From the NCBI RefSeq assembly GCF_009388985.1, contig NZ_CP036422.1, forward strand, positions 1,254,501-1,318,500: a DNA stretch of 64,000 nt. Reading direction: 5' to 3'. The first letter of the stretch is position 1, and each line of letters begins with the position of its first letter. The notes below the pieces were generated by a model. That model searched no databases and was not told the DNA's origin. It saw only the letters and a list, made by a program, of their open reading frames with translations. A program made the position numbers and the translations under genes. The DNA is from Halioglobus maricola. GTDB lineage: Bacteria > Pseudomonadota > Gammaproteobacteria > Pseudomonadales > Halieaceae. Below are positions 1 through 8,526 of this stretch, piece after piece.

Positions 1-235
1 ATTGGGCCCGAAGAACATTCGGGTGAACTCTCTGTGTTGCGGCATGATCAGCACCTTGTTCCACGATACCTTCAGCAAGCCTGAAGGCCGTCAGGCTGTG
101 GCCGGGAACACCCCACTGCGCCGTGAAGGTAATCCTGCGGAGGTTGCCACTACCGTGAGTTTCCTCGCGTCAGATGAGTCTGGTTTCCTGACCGGTACCA
201 ACATCGATGTGAACGGCGGTCTCGCGTTCTCCTGA
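1..235 (+). CDS. SDR-family oxidoreductase, C-terminal part (probable DEH/uronate reductase)
   Basis: The window opens inside this gene, and only about the last 77 residues are present. They carry the usual SDR C-terminal features: NIRVN after the catalytic helix, a proline/glycine-rich substrate loop, and the closing FLASDESGFLTGTNIDVNGG-type segment that ends nearly all NAD(P)-dependent SDRs. It lies 21 bp before the KDG kinase gene on the same strand. In alginate loci an SDR reduces 4-deoxy-L-erythro-5-hexoseulose uronate (DEH) to KDG, so a DEH reductase is the best guess. That role is inferred from the neighbours, because the cofactor-binding and catalytic parts lie outside the window. 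Confidence 0.8.
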   Translation, partial: LGPKNIRVNSLCCGMISTLFHDTFSKPEGRQAVAGNTPLRREGNPAEVATTVSFLASDESGFLTGTNIDVNGGLAFS

Positions 236-256
236 TTGCTGCCTAAGTAAATCGCT

Positions 257-1183
257 ATGCGACCGACGATCGGTATGATCGGGGAGTGCATGCTGGAACT
301 CAGCACGCAGTCCCCACAACACTCGGGCAGCTCGCTGCCCATGAATCTCTCCTATGGCGGCGACACGCTGAATTCGGCGGTCTATCTTGCCCGCCAGGGT
401 ATCGCTGTCGACTATGTAACGGCTCTGGGGGACGATCCCATGAGTGCGTGGATGGTCGCACAGTGGCGTTCCGAAGGCGTGGGTTGTGATCTTATCGCTA
501 CCGAGGCGAACGCAGTGCCCGGCATGTATCTGATTGAGACGGACGAAGGCGGTGAGCGCTCTTTCTACTACTGGCGTGATAATGCGCCGGCGCGTCGCTT
601 GCTGGACGATTCGACAAAGGCGTCCGAGCTTTTAGCGAGTTTGGCAGATCACGCGTATGTCTGTCTTTCAGGTATCACACTTGCCATCTACGATGAGGCT
701 TGTCGCGAGCGTCTTTTTGGTCTGCTCGAGCAGTATCGTAGTGGCGGCGGCAAGGTCATTTTTGACGGTAATTATCGTCCAAAGCTTTGGCCGGATATCG
801 GGGTCACGCGCGAGGCGTACAAACGAATGTACGCCCAAACGGATATTGCCCTCCCTACTATCGAAGACGAACAGCAGATTTTCGGCGACGAGGATCAGGG
901 TCAGGTGCTTCAGAGGCTCCAGTCCTGGGGCGTTGATGAAATCGCCCTCAAAATGGGTGAGCAGGGTTGTCTGGTGGTGGCTGGCGATACAATGGAACTG
1001 GTGGCGGCCAATAAAGTAACGGTCGTTGATACCACTTCTGCCGGCGATTCTTTCAATGCTGGTTATCTTGCAGCTCGTATGAAGGGGCACTCCGTCTCTG
1101 AAGCTGCGAGTGCAGGCCATGCCCTTGCCTCTGTGGTTATCCAACACCGAGGCGCCATTATTCCAGTGTCGGCTATGCCGTAG
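257..1183 (+). CDS. kdgK: 2-dehydro-3-deoxygluconate (KDG) kinase, PfkB family
   Basis: A 308-residue sugar kinase that would convert KDG plus ATP to KDPG, feeding the Entner-Doudoroff aldolase. The N-terminal MIGECMLEL strand and the GGDTLNSAVYLAR motif are typical of KDG kinases. The PfkB signature DTTSAGDSF (residues 258-266) supplies the catalytic aspartate D264 and the anion hole. Length is normal for the family. No clear Shine-Dalgarno precedes the ATG, so translation may be coupled to the upstream SDR gene. A PL17 lyase gene follows 10 bp later, which places the kinase in uronic-acid catabolism. The general kinase call is secure; KDG as substrate rests on motif resemblance and context. 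Confidence 0.9.
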   Translation: MRPTIGMIGECMLELSTQSPQHSGSSLPMNLSYGGDTLNSAVYLARQGIAVDYVTALGDDPMSAWMVAQWRSEGVGCDLIATEANAVPGMYLIETDEGGERSFYYWRDNAPARRLLDDSTKASELLASLADHAYVCLSGITLAIYDEACRERLFGLLEQYRSGGGKVIFDGNYRPKLWPDIGVTREAYKRMYAQTDIALPTIEDEQQIFGDEDQGQVLQRLQSWGVDEIALKMGEQGCLVVAGDTMELVAANKVTVVDTTSAGDSFNAGYLAARMKGHSVSEAASAGHALASVVIQHRGAIIPVSAMP

Positions 1184-1193
1184 TGACCCAACC

Positions 1194-3458
1194 ATGAATA
1201 TGCTTAAGATTGCTTTACCCGCGCTGATACTTCTCCTGCTCGCGGTATTTTTTCGTCCTACTCCCGGTGAATATCCCAGACTTATCCTGACCGCAGAAGG
1301 CGTCGGAGAGATAAGAAACGAGTTTGGTTCCGTACCCTTGTTCGATGCCTCTCTGGCGAAGGTCAAGGAAGATGTCGATGCGGAAATGGCCGTTGGCATC
1401 GATGTCCCAGTGCCGAAAGATTTTTCCGGTGGCTACACCCATGAACGGCATAAACGCAATTACCTGATGGCGCTGCAAGCCGGGCAGTTGTACCAGATTC
1501 TGGGCGAGGAGCGTTACGCCCAATATGTCCGAGATATGCTGTTTGAATATGAAGCGATGTATAGCGGCCTGCCGCTGCATCCGATGGAACGCTCCTATGC
1601 GCGCGGCAAGTTATTCTGGCAATGCCTGAACGAGAGTGTCTGGCTGGTTTACATGGCGCAAGCGTATGACACCATCTACACCTGGTTACCGGCTGCAGAT
1701 CGCGAGCGCCTGGAGAACAACCTCTTTCGCGTGGTTGCAGACTTTATCTCTGTAGAAAATCCACAGTTCTACAATCGCATTCACAATCACAGTACCTGGG
1801 GCAACGCTGCAGTTGGCATGATTGCGCTGGCGATGGACGACGACGAGTTGTTGCAGCGTGCGTTGTACGGCCTTACTGATGACGGCCTTGAACTCGGCGT
1901 TAAAGACGATGACGGTGGCTTTATCAAGGTGGCGGGGCAGAAAGCTGGTTTTCTCGCCAATCTTGAAGATCCCTTCTCGCCAGACGGTTACTACACAGAG
2001 GGGCCGTACTACCAGCGCTATGCCATGTACCCGTTCCTGGTGTTCGGAATTGCACTACACAATGTAAAGCCTGAGCTTAAAGCGCTTCAATACAAGGAAA
2101 ACGTACTGCTGAAAGCGGTTGATGCCTTGTTGAGCCTGACCGACTCTGATGGAGAATTTTTCCCTCTGAATGACGCTCAGAAGGGCATGTCCTATCACTC
2201 TGCGGAGCTGGTCACGGCGGTTAACATCGCTTACCACTACGGTGGCCAGAACCCACAGTTGCTGAGTGTTGCGGAGGCCCAGGGTCAGGTATTGCTTGAC
2301 CAGGCCGGGCTGTCAGTTGCCATGGGAATTGCTGCCGGAAAAGCTGAACCGTTTATCAAGACATCGGTCAATCTGTCTGATGGCCCTCAGGGCCAGAAAG
2401 GCGGCGTGGCAGTGCTGCGCGCGGGCCGCGAGGATCTGACGGTTGTGTTCAAATATGCCGCACAGGGACTTAGTCATGGCCACTATGACAAGTTGTCTTT
2501 TTCCATGTTCGATAAAGGAGAGGAGGTGCTGCAGGATTACGGTCTGGTGCGCTTCGTCAATATCGGCCAGAAAGGCGGCGGCAATTATCTACCGGAGAAC
2601 GCTTCCTGGGCCAAGCAATCGATCGCACACAATACATTGGTCGTGAATGAAACATCGCACTTCGGTGGCGACTACGAGACCGGTAGCCAACATCATTCGG
2701 AGCTCCATTTCTTCGATGCTGGCAATGAAAATATTCAGATCGTAAGCGCCTCGGAGAGCAACGCTTATCCCGGCACACGAAAGTTGCGCACGCTTGCGTT
2801 GATCAAGAATGAGAAGTTCAGGGAGCCGTTTTTACTGGATCTGTGGAAAGTCGATGCCGATGTGGAGCAACAGTACGACCTGCCCTACTATTATCTGGGG
2901 CAGCTGTTGGAGACCAACTTTGCCTACTCAAATCCGCGTGTACTCGAACCCTTGGGAGAGAGCAGTGGCTACCAGCACCTGTATCTTGAAGCCCAGGGCG
3001 AATCTGAAACAGGTAATGCCAAGTTCAGTTGGCTCGGCCCTAATGGTTTCTACTCGCTGACCGCGACGACTGAAGCCGACGACCAGTTGCTTATGGCCAG
3101 AGTCGGTGCGAATGACCCTGACTTCAACCTGCGCAGAGACCCTGTGCTTATACTGCGCCGACCGGCGACCGCGGGAACAGTATTTGCCACTATCATTGAG
3201 CCTCACGGAAGTTACAGCCCGGTCAGTGAGCTGGCGCTGGAATCGCGCACGGCAGTCGAGCAACTGGCGATCGTTTACGACGACGACAATTACACGGCTA
3301 TTTCAATTGCCGATATCAATGGCTATTCCTCTCTGTTTGTACTCGCCACCCAGAGTTCCTCTGAGGATGAGCAACACAGCGTAGTAATTGATGGTAAGAC
3401 GTGGTCCTGGCAGGGGCCCTATCGTTACTTTGAACAAGGCGGTTCAATCCAAAAATAA
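1194..3458 (+). CDS. PL17-type oligoalginate lyase (heparinase II/III fold)
   Basis: A 754-residue lyase expected to release unsaturated uronate monomers (DEH) from short alginate chains by beta-elimination. I take the ATG at 1194 as the start because it begins a hydrophobic export segment (MNMLKIALPALILLLLAVFF). No lipobox cysteine follows, so it may be an uncleaved anchor or a periplasmic protein. The N-terminal alpha/alpha barrel carries H197-N198-H199 and the YYTEGPYYQRYA segment near residues 266-277, matching the Asn/His and Tyr catalytic groups of PL17. The C-terminal beta domain has SHGHYDKLSF, the metal-binding histidine region of heparinase II/III proteins. PL15, PL21 or PL39 remain possible, but the SDR and KDG kinase neighbours favour alginate. 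Confidence 0.85.
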   Translation: MNMLKIALPALILLLLAVFFRPTPGEYPRLILTAEGVGEIRNEFGSVPLFDASLAKVKEDVDAEMAVGIDVPVPKDFSGGYTHERHKRNYLMALQAGQLYQILGEERYAQYVRDMLFEYEAMYSGLPLHPMERSYARGKLFWQCLNESVWLVYMAQAYDTIYTWLPAADRERLENNLFRVVADFISVENPQFYNRIHNHSTWGNAAVGMIALAMDDDELLQRALYGLTDDGLELGVKDDDGGFIKVAGQKAGFLANLEDPFSPDGYYTEGPYYQRYAMYPFLVFGIALHNVKPELKALQYKENVLLKAVDALLSLTDSDGEFFPLNDAQKGMSYHSAELVTAVNIAYHYGGQNPQLLSVAEAQGQVLLDQAGLSVAMGIAAGKAEPFIKTSVNLSDGPQGQKGGVAVLRAGREDLTVVFKYAAQGLSHGHYDKLSFSMFDKGEEVLQDYGLVRFVNIGQKGGGNYLPENASWAKQSIAHNTLVVNETSHFGGDYETGSQHHSELHFFDAGNENIQIVSASESNAYPGTRKLRTLALIKNEKFREPFLLDLWKVDADVEQQYDLPYYYLGQLLETNFAYSNPRVLEPLGESSGYQHLYLEAQGESETGNAKFSWLGPNGFYSLTATTEADDQLLMARVGANDPDFNLRRDPVLILRRPATAGTVFATIIEPHGSYSPVSELALESRTAVEQLAIVYDDDNYTAISIADINGYSSLFVLATQSSSEDEQHSVVIDGKTWSWQGPYRYFEQGGSIQK

Positions 3459-3470
3459 CCAGAGACCCAC

Positions 3471-4610
3471 ATGAGCCAGAAACTGAGAGTGTTGGTACAC
3501 GGAACTGGTTTTGCCGGTCAGGGCCATACCGATGCGTTTCGGTTTGGCGGTGCAGAAGTCGTTGGCATGGTAGGCCGCACGGCCGCTGTGGTCAGCGAAG
3601 TTACTGAAAAAATGGGCATACCCTACGGTGGTACTGACTGGCAGCAGGCGCTGATCGACTGTAAGCCGGACATCGTATCCATCGCGACTCCCGGTGGCGC
3701 GCACGTGGAGCCGATCAAGCAGGCTATCGCACAGGGCTGCCACGTTTTCTGTGACAAGCCTCTTACCGAGAGTGGCGCTACCGCTAAAGAATTAGCCGAC
3801 CTGGCTGAGGCGAGCGGTGTAAAGACGGCATTCGCTGCGAGCTTTCGCTATATGCCCGAAGTCTTACACGCAAAAAAGCTGGTTGCTGCGGGTGCTATTG
3901 GCGAGCCATTGGAGGTGGAGTGTATTTCGCACTTTAATCTGGAGCGTGACATCCCCTTCGGTTGGTCTCATCGAGCCGAGCATGGTGGCGGCCGCTTGAA
4001 CAATAATTTCACCCATAAGCTTTCAATTGTGACGTCCGTCGTGGGCGAGAAAATTCTCTCCATCATGGGAGAAGTTCGAGATGATCTTGAGCGGGCGCCC
4101 ATCGTTGAGGGTGTCCACAACTTCAAAACCCGGCGTGAGCATATCCCTGAAAATCTTGATGACCCGGAGTTGAAGTGGGGCGAATCCAACGTCGAGTGGA
4201 GCTATACGGTCCTCGCACAATTGGAAAGCCAGTACGCCGGAAAACCCGTGTCGGTCATGTTCAGGCATGGGGGCCTGCAACCCCGCTTCAACGAAGATCA
4301 CATTGTCTTTTATGGGAGCGAGGGTGCGATCTATATCAAAGGGCACTATGGAGCGGGCCCGTTGTTTCTCTATGGCAAGGATGGCGAGTGGCGTGAACAG
4401 CCGCTGCCAGAAGAGATTTCAGCCGACATCCCCCATATTGAAGGTGATACTGAACGCAACTGGAGCTATCTGATTCGCGAGCTGTTGCAAGACGTTCGGG
4501 GTGAGCCCGTAGCGCCTTACCAGACCTTCAGGGAGGGCGCACAGTACCAGCAGTTAATCGACATGATTCGGGAGAACAGAAACTGGGTTGACGTCAGCCG
4601 GCTGAACTAG
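3471..4610 (+). CDS. Gfo/Idh/MocA-family NAD(P)-dependent oxidoreductase
   Basis: A 379-residue dehydrogenase-type protein. The N-terminal Rossmann domain shows VHGTGFAGQGHTDAF for dinucleotide binding. A CDKPLTES segment near residue 100 corresponds to the family EKP motif, whose lysine is catalytic. The C-terminal alpha/beta domain has NNNFTHKLSI, where the histidine occupies the usual catalytic position. The gene lies 12 bp after the PL17 gene and 3 bp before the SSS symporter, so it is probably co-transcribed. Gfo/Idh enzymes oxidise or isomerise sugars, uronates or inositols. One is not part of the textbook alginate pathway, so it may handle a modified or epimeric uronate. Substrate unknown. 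Confidence 0.85.
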   Translation: MSQKLRVLVHGTGFAGQGHTDAFRFGGAEVVGMVGRTAAVVSEVTEKMGIPYGGTDWQQALIDCKPDIVSIATPGGAHVEPIKQAIAQGCHVFCDKPLTESGATAKELADLAEASGVKTAFAASFRYMPEVLHAKKLVAAGAIGEPLEVECISHFNLERDIPFGWSHRAEHGGGRLNNNFTHKLSIVTSVVGEKILSIMGEVRDDLERAPIVEGVHNFKTRREHIPENLDDPELKWGESNVEWSYTVLAQLESQYAGKPVSVMFRHGGLQPRFNEDHIVFYGSEGAIYIKGHYGAGPLFLYGKDGEWREQPLPEEISADIPHIEGDTERNWSYLIRELLQDVRGEPVAPYQTFREGAQYQQLIDMIRENRNWVDVSRLN

Positions 4611-4613
4611 CGA

Positions 4614-6350
4614 ATGATCTACGAGTATTTGGTCATCGGGGGCTACTTCCTACTCATCGTGGGGATCGGCTTCACATTCAAGCGCATGGCCAGGCAGTCC
4701 ACCAGCGACTATTTCCGCGGTGGCGGTCGCATGCTCTGGTGGATGGTGGGCTCCACGGCGTTCATGATGCAATTTTCGGCATGGACTTTCACCGGCGCGG
4801 CGGGTAAGGCTTTCTCCGATGGTTTTGCTGTCTGCCTTGTGTTTCTGGCCAATACGTTTTCCTATTTCTGTGGCTGGGCCTATTTTTCCCATCGCTTCCG
4901 CCAAATGCGGGTCGATACTCCCACGCAGGCAATCAAGCGCCGGTTCGGCGACCAGAACGAATTGTTTTTCGCCTGGGCATTGATCGTGTTTGCCCTGATC
5001 AATGCCGGTGTGTGGCTGAATGCGTTGGGCGTATTCGCCAGCGCGGTGTTTGATGCTGATATCGGGCTTACCATTATCATTACCGGCCTGACCGTGGTCT
5101 TTGTATCGGTAATGTCTGGAGCCTGGGGCGTTGTCGCTTCAGACTTTGTCCAGACACTCGTGGTGGCCGTGGTCTCGATAGCTTGTGCGATCGTTGCTTT
5201 GGTTAAGGTTGGGGGGCCAGTGGAACTGGTTACCAATTTCCCGTCCGGCTTCATGTTGGGCCCCGATATGAATTATCCGCTGTTGCTCGTAGGCACGTTT
5301 GTGTTCTTCCTGGCGAAACAACTCATCACCATCATGAATCTCAATGATTCCTTTCGCTTTCTCAACGCGAAAGACTCGGAAAACGCGCGCAAAGCGTCTT
5401 TGCTGGCGATGGGCCTGATGGGCGTGGGGAGCATTATCTGGTTTATTCCGCCCTGGGCATCTGCCATTTTGTATCCCGATGCCGCAGCGGCGTATCCTGA
5501 AATGGGGAACAAAGCTGGCGATGCGATCTACCTCGTGTTTACCCGGAACGCCATGCCGCTTGGTACGGTGGGTCTGCTTCTCGCCGGCCTTTTCGCCGCC
5601 TCCATGTCGTCGATGGATTCAGCGCTGAACAAAAATGCGGGCATCTTTGTCCGCAGTGTCTACCAGCCCTTTCAGCTCAGAAGAGGCCGAGAGGTCGCCG
5701 ACGAAAGATTGCTTGGCTGGAGCCGCCTCGTTAGCTTTGGCAGTGGCCTGATCGTCATCGCCATGGCCCTGTTTTTTAAATCACTCAAGGAACTCAGTCT
5801 GTTCGACCTGATGATGTCGGTGTCGGCTATGGTGCAGGTGCCATTGCTGATTCCGTTAATCGTCGGGCTCTTTGTCAGAAAGACGCCATCATGGGCACCC
5901 TGGGTGACCGTGCTGTTGGGCCTGTCTGTATCGTGGTTTATGAGTGAAGTGTTTGTGCCCCAGACATTCGCGGATATTGCGGGCATGGGTGAACTCACTT
6001 CCCGGGAAGCCTCTGACGTTAAGCTCATGCTAACGCTCGCTGCACATGTCTTTGTAACAGCGGGATTTTTCTGCCTGACCTCAATTTTCTATACCGAAGA
6101 GCGAGATCGCTATGTCGAGCAGCGTGAGAGCTTCTTTGTCGATTGGGAAACGCCAGTGATTGCCGATGATGCTCAGGACGAATACGACCGTCAGCAGCGC
6201 AGCAAACTGGGTACCATGGTCGCTATTATGGCCCTGGGCGTATTGCTGATGACCTTGATACCCAACCCACTGTGGGGAAGGTTCGTATTTTTGTGTTGTG
6301 CCATGGCCATAGGGACGGTGGGCGTTCTGCTGAAGAGGAGTGCTCGATGA
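4614..6350 (+). CDS. Sodium:solute symporter (SSS family), probable uronate/oligouronate importer
   Basis: A 578-residue inner-membrane protein with about 13-14 hydrophobic segments in the LeuT-like fold of the SSS family. An early GGGRMLWWMVGSTAFMMQFSAWTF-type stretch and a later SMSSMDSALNKNAGI stretch match TM1 and TM8 of the family; the latter includes serines usually lining the Na2 site. SSS proteins of the Toa type import oligoalginates and DEH in marine gammaproteobacteria. With PL17, SDR and KdgK genes upstream, uptake of uronate mono- or oligosaccharides is the likely role. The start is 3 bp after the previous stop, and the stop overlaps the next start as ATGA, so translation is probably coupled. 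Substrate is inferred. Confidence 0.87.
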   Translation: MIYEYLVIGGYFLLIVGIGFTFKRMARQSTSDYFRGGGRMLWWMVGSTAFMMQFSAWTFTGAAGKAFSDGFAVCLVFLANTFSYFCGWAYFSHRFRQMRVDTPTQAIKRRFGDQNELFFAWALIVFALINAGVWLNALGVFASAVFDADIGLTIIITGLTVVFVSVMSGAWGVVASDFVQTLVVAVVSIACAIVALVKVGGPVELVTNFPSGFMLGPDMNYPLLLVGTFVFFLAKQLITIMNLNDSFRFLNAKDSENARKASLLAMGLMGVGSIIWFIPPWASAILYPDAAAAYPEMGNKAGDAIYLVFTRNAMPLGTVGLLLAGLFAASMSSMDSALNKNAGIFVRSVYQPFQLRRGREVADERLLGWSRLVSFGSGLIVIAMALFFKSLKELSLFDLMMSVSAMVQVPLLIPLIVGLFVRKTPSWAPWVTVLLGLSVSWFMSEVFVPQTFADIAGMGELTSREASDVKLMLTLAAHVFVTAGFFCLTSIFYTEERDRYVEQRESFFVDWETPVIADDAQDEYDRQQRSKLGTMVAIMALGVLLMTLIPNPLWGRFVFLCCAMAIGTVGVLLKRSAR

Positions 6351-7171
6351 AGCAACAGTTTTTGCTGCTATTTATGGGTCTATTTACTTTCCAAACTGTA
6401 TCGGCGCTGGCTCAGGTCGAACTTGACCATGGCACGGATGAGTCGGCGGGCGGTGGTTCTGCCTATATCGTCACCACGCCGGCGGCGACCTACTATCTTG
6501 AGAAAGAGGGAGGAGGCCTGTCGAGTGTGCTCGATAGGGACGGCGTGGATTGGTTGGGATTTCACGCCCAGCCCGGGTCCGGCTGGAGAGGCGAATACCG
6601 TGGCTTTCCCAACGCGATTCATCGGCAAGATGGTAATTATTTTCATGCGATGAATGCTGGCACCGACCCTTCGAGTTCGGTTGTGGACGTGGAATCCCCA
6701 GCGCATGTTCGCATCACATTTACTTCAGACAACGGCAAGTGGCAGGGGCAGTGGGACTTCTATGCCGACCGCTGTGATTTCACCATGAGCAGGGTCAGTC
6801 CCGGTTACAGGTACTGGGTGCAGTATGAGGGGGTTCCGGGCGGAGAAATGGATGTAACCGATTACTGGTACGCATCTGTCGATACTGAACGTCACCCCAT
6901 CGAGGAATCCCATATCGGTGACCTGCCCGCGCCTGAGTGGATGGCCTTCGGTGACGCCAGCTCGCCCCGCATGCTCTATGTGTTACATCATGAGGATGAC
7001 GACTATCCTGACGACTATGTTAGCCGGCCCTATATGACTGTGCTCGGTTTTGGGCGTAGGGAGAAGGGGAAGTACCTGGATACCGTGGAGACTTTTTCCA
7101 TTGGCTTTGTTGAATCGACCAAGCACGCTGCATTGGCGCAGGCCATGGAAAAAATACTGGATACCCAATAG
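6347..7171 (+). CDS. Secreted protein of unknown function in uronate operon
   Basis: A 274-residue protein that I do not recognise. The start at 6347 overlaps the upstream stop as ATGA and gives a good signal peptide (MKQQFLLLFMGLFTFQTVSALA, cleavage about residue 22). The mature part is rich in aromatics, Gly and Asp and is predicted mostly beta. It contains a YIVTTPAATYYLEKEGGGLSS segment and a WRGEYRGFPNAIH segment, then several W/Y-rich strands. The composition resembles beta-sandwich carbohydrate-binding, epimerase-like or lyase proteins, but no catalytic motif can be named. Its place between two transporter genes suggests a periplasmic job on the imported sugar. Function left open. Confidence 0.8.
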   Translation: MKQQFLLLFMGLFTFQTVSALAQVELDHGTDESAGGGSAYIVTTPAATYYLEKEGGGLSSVLDRDGVDWLGFHAQPGSGWRGEYRGFPNAIHRQDGNYFHAMNAGTDPSSSVVDVESPAHVRITFTSDNGKWQGQWDFYADRCDFTMSRVSPGYRYWVQYEGVPGGEMDVTDYWYASVDTERHPIEESHIGDLPAPEWMAFGDASSPRMLYVLHHEDDDYPDDYVSRPYMTVLGFGRREKGKYLDTVETFSIGFVESTKHAALAQAMEKILDTQ

Positions 7172-7174
7172 CCT

Positions 7175-8437
7175 ATGAAACCATCGATCGGAGAGAAATT
7201 CAGCAAGGCCCTGGCACTGTTCCTTCCGGGAATATTCTTACTGGGTTTCAATATAGGTACTGGCAGCGTTACCGCGATGGCGAAGGCCGGGGCGACGTAT
7301 GGCATGTCGCTGCTCTGGACTATCGTCGCGTCATGTCTCACCACGTTCTTTATGATTTCGCTTTATGGCAAATTCACGCTTGTGACGGGAGAGACTGCGC
7401 TGCAAGCGTTCCGCAAGTATATACACCCGGCTGTCGGTATCTTTTTTATCGTTGCACTCACCGCCGGCGTCGCGGGTAGCGTGATGGGCGTGATGGGGAT
7501 TGTTGCGGACATCTGTTACGAGTGGTCGAAAACTGTTGTCGACGGCGGAGTTGCGCCTGTATGGTTCGCGGCCTTCTTTATTGCCCTGGTTTATTTCATC
7601 TTCTGGGGAGGCCGGACTCAGGTTTTCGAGCGCTCCCTGGCAGTCATCGTGGCTGTTATGGCAGGCTGCTTTATCCTGAATTTCTTCATTCTGATGCCGC
7701 CGCCTGTCGATATTTTTATGGGTCTTATACCTAACCTCCCGGATGTGCCGGCGGATGCAGGGAAAGGGCCCTTTCTTGTCATAGCCTCAATGGTGGGAAC
7801 TACGGTATTTGCAGGCCTGTTTATCATTCGCACCACGTTGGTAAAGGAGGCAGGCTGGGGGATAGAACATCTTCGACAGCAACGCAGCGATGCTCTGCTG
7901 GCAGTCGTTCTGATGTTTGTGATCAGCGGGTCCATCATGGCGGCTGCCGCCGGGACGCTGTATGCCGAGGGCATCGGGCTCTCGAGTGCGTCCCAGATGA
8001 TTACCCTGCTGGAGCCGCTCGCCGGGCCGATTGCTGTGAGTATTTTTGCGCTTGGTATCGTGGCGGCGGGAGTGTCATCGCAATTTCCCAATGTGTTGAT
8101 GCTGCCCTGGTTGTTGTGTGACTACAACAATACGGAGCGGGATATGACACTGCCCCGGTATCGCGTTATTGTTTTGCCGATCTCCCTGCTGGGTCTGGTG
8201 GTTCCCATATTTGAAGCCAGGCCGGTGTTGGTCATGATTGTTTCTCAGGCATTCAATGCGACTATCCTGCCTGCGACTGTGGCCTGTATTTTCTATCTAG
8301 GCAATCGGAAAGACCTGATGGGCGAGCACAGGAATTCGGCCTTGGATAATGTCTTCCTCACCGCCATTCTCGTGTTTTCGGTTGTCACTTCTTTCCTCGG
8401 GATGCGGGGGGTATGGCAGCTAGTGCAGGGCCTGTAG
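7175..8437 (+). CDS. Divergent Nramp-fold transporter lacking canonical metal ligands
   Basis: A 420-residue inner-membrane protein with about 11 hydrophobic segments. The N-terminal LPGIFLLGFNIGTGSV followed by AGATYGMSLLW aligns by eye with TM1-TM2 of Nramp/MntH. Where Nramp has the metal-binding DPGN, this protein has an IGTG-type stretch (residues 27-30). Where TM6 has MPHN, it has FAGL (212-215). The Asp, Asn and Met ligands for Mn2+ or Fe2+ are therefore absent. It starts 3 bp after the secreted-protein gene and closes the operon. I infer a non-metal substrate, or one metal coordinated differently, perhaps a uronate or organic acid. The fold call is fairly secure; the substrate is unknown. 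Confidence 0.75.
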   Translation: MKPSIGEKFSKALALFLPGIFLLGFNIGTGSVTAMAKAGATYGMSLLWTIVASCLTTFFMISLYGKFTLVTGETALQAFRKYIHPAVGIFFIVALTAGVAGSVMGVMGIVADICYEWSKTVVDGGVAPVWFAAFFIALVYFIFWGGRTQVFERSLAVIVAVMAGCFILNFFILMPPPVDIFMGLIPNLPDVPADAGKGPFLVIASMVGTTVFAGLFIIRTTLVKEAGWGIEHLRQQRSDALLAVVLMFVISGSIMAAAAGTLYAEGIGLSSASQMITLLEPLAGPIAVSIFALGIVAAGVSSQFPNVLMLPWLLCDYNNTERDMTLPRYRVIVLPISLLGLVVPIFEARPVLVMIVSQAFNATILPATVACIFYLGNRKDLMGEHRNSALDNVFLTAILVFSVVTSFLGMRGVWQLVQGL

Positions 8438-8526
8438 GCCCGCCCGAAATGAATTAAATCCATGTAATGCACTGATGTTAAATGGAGTTTTGGGTATATT
8501 TAGTGCCCATAGCCCTCCATCAGGAT

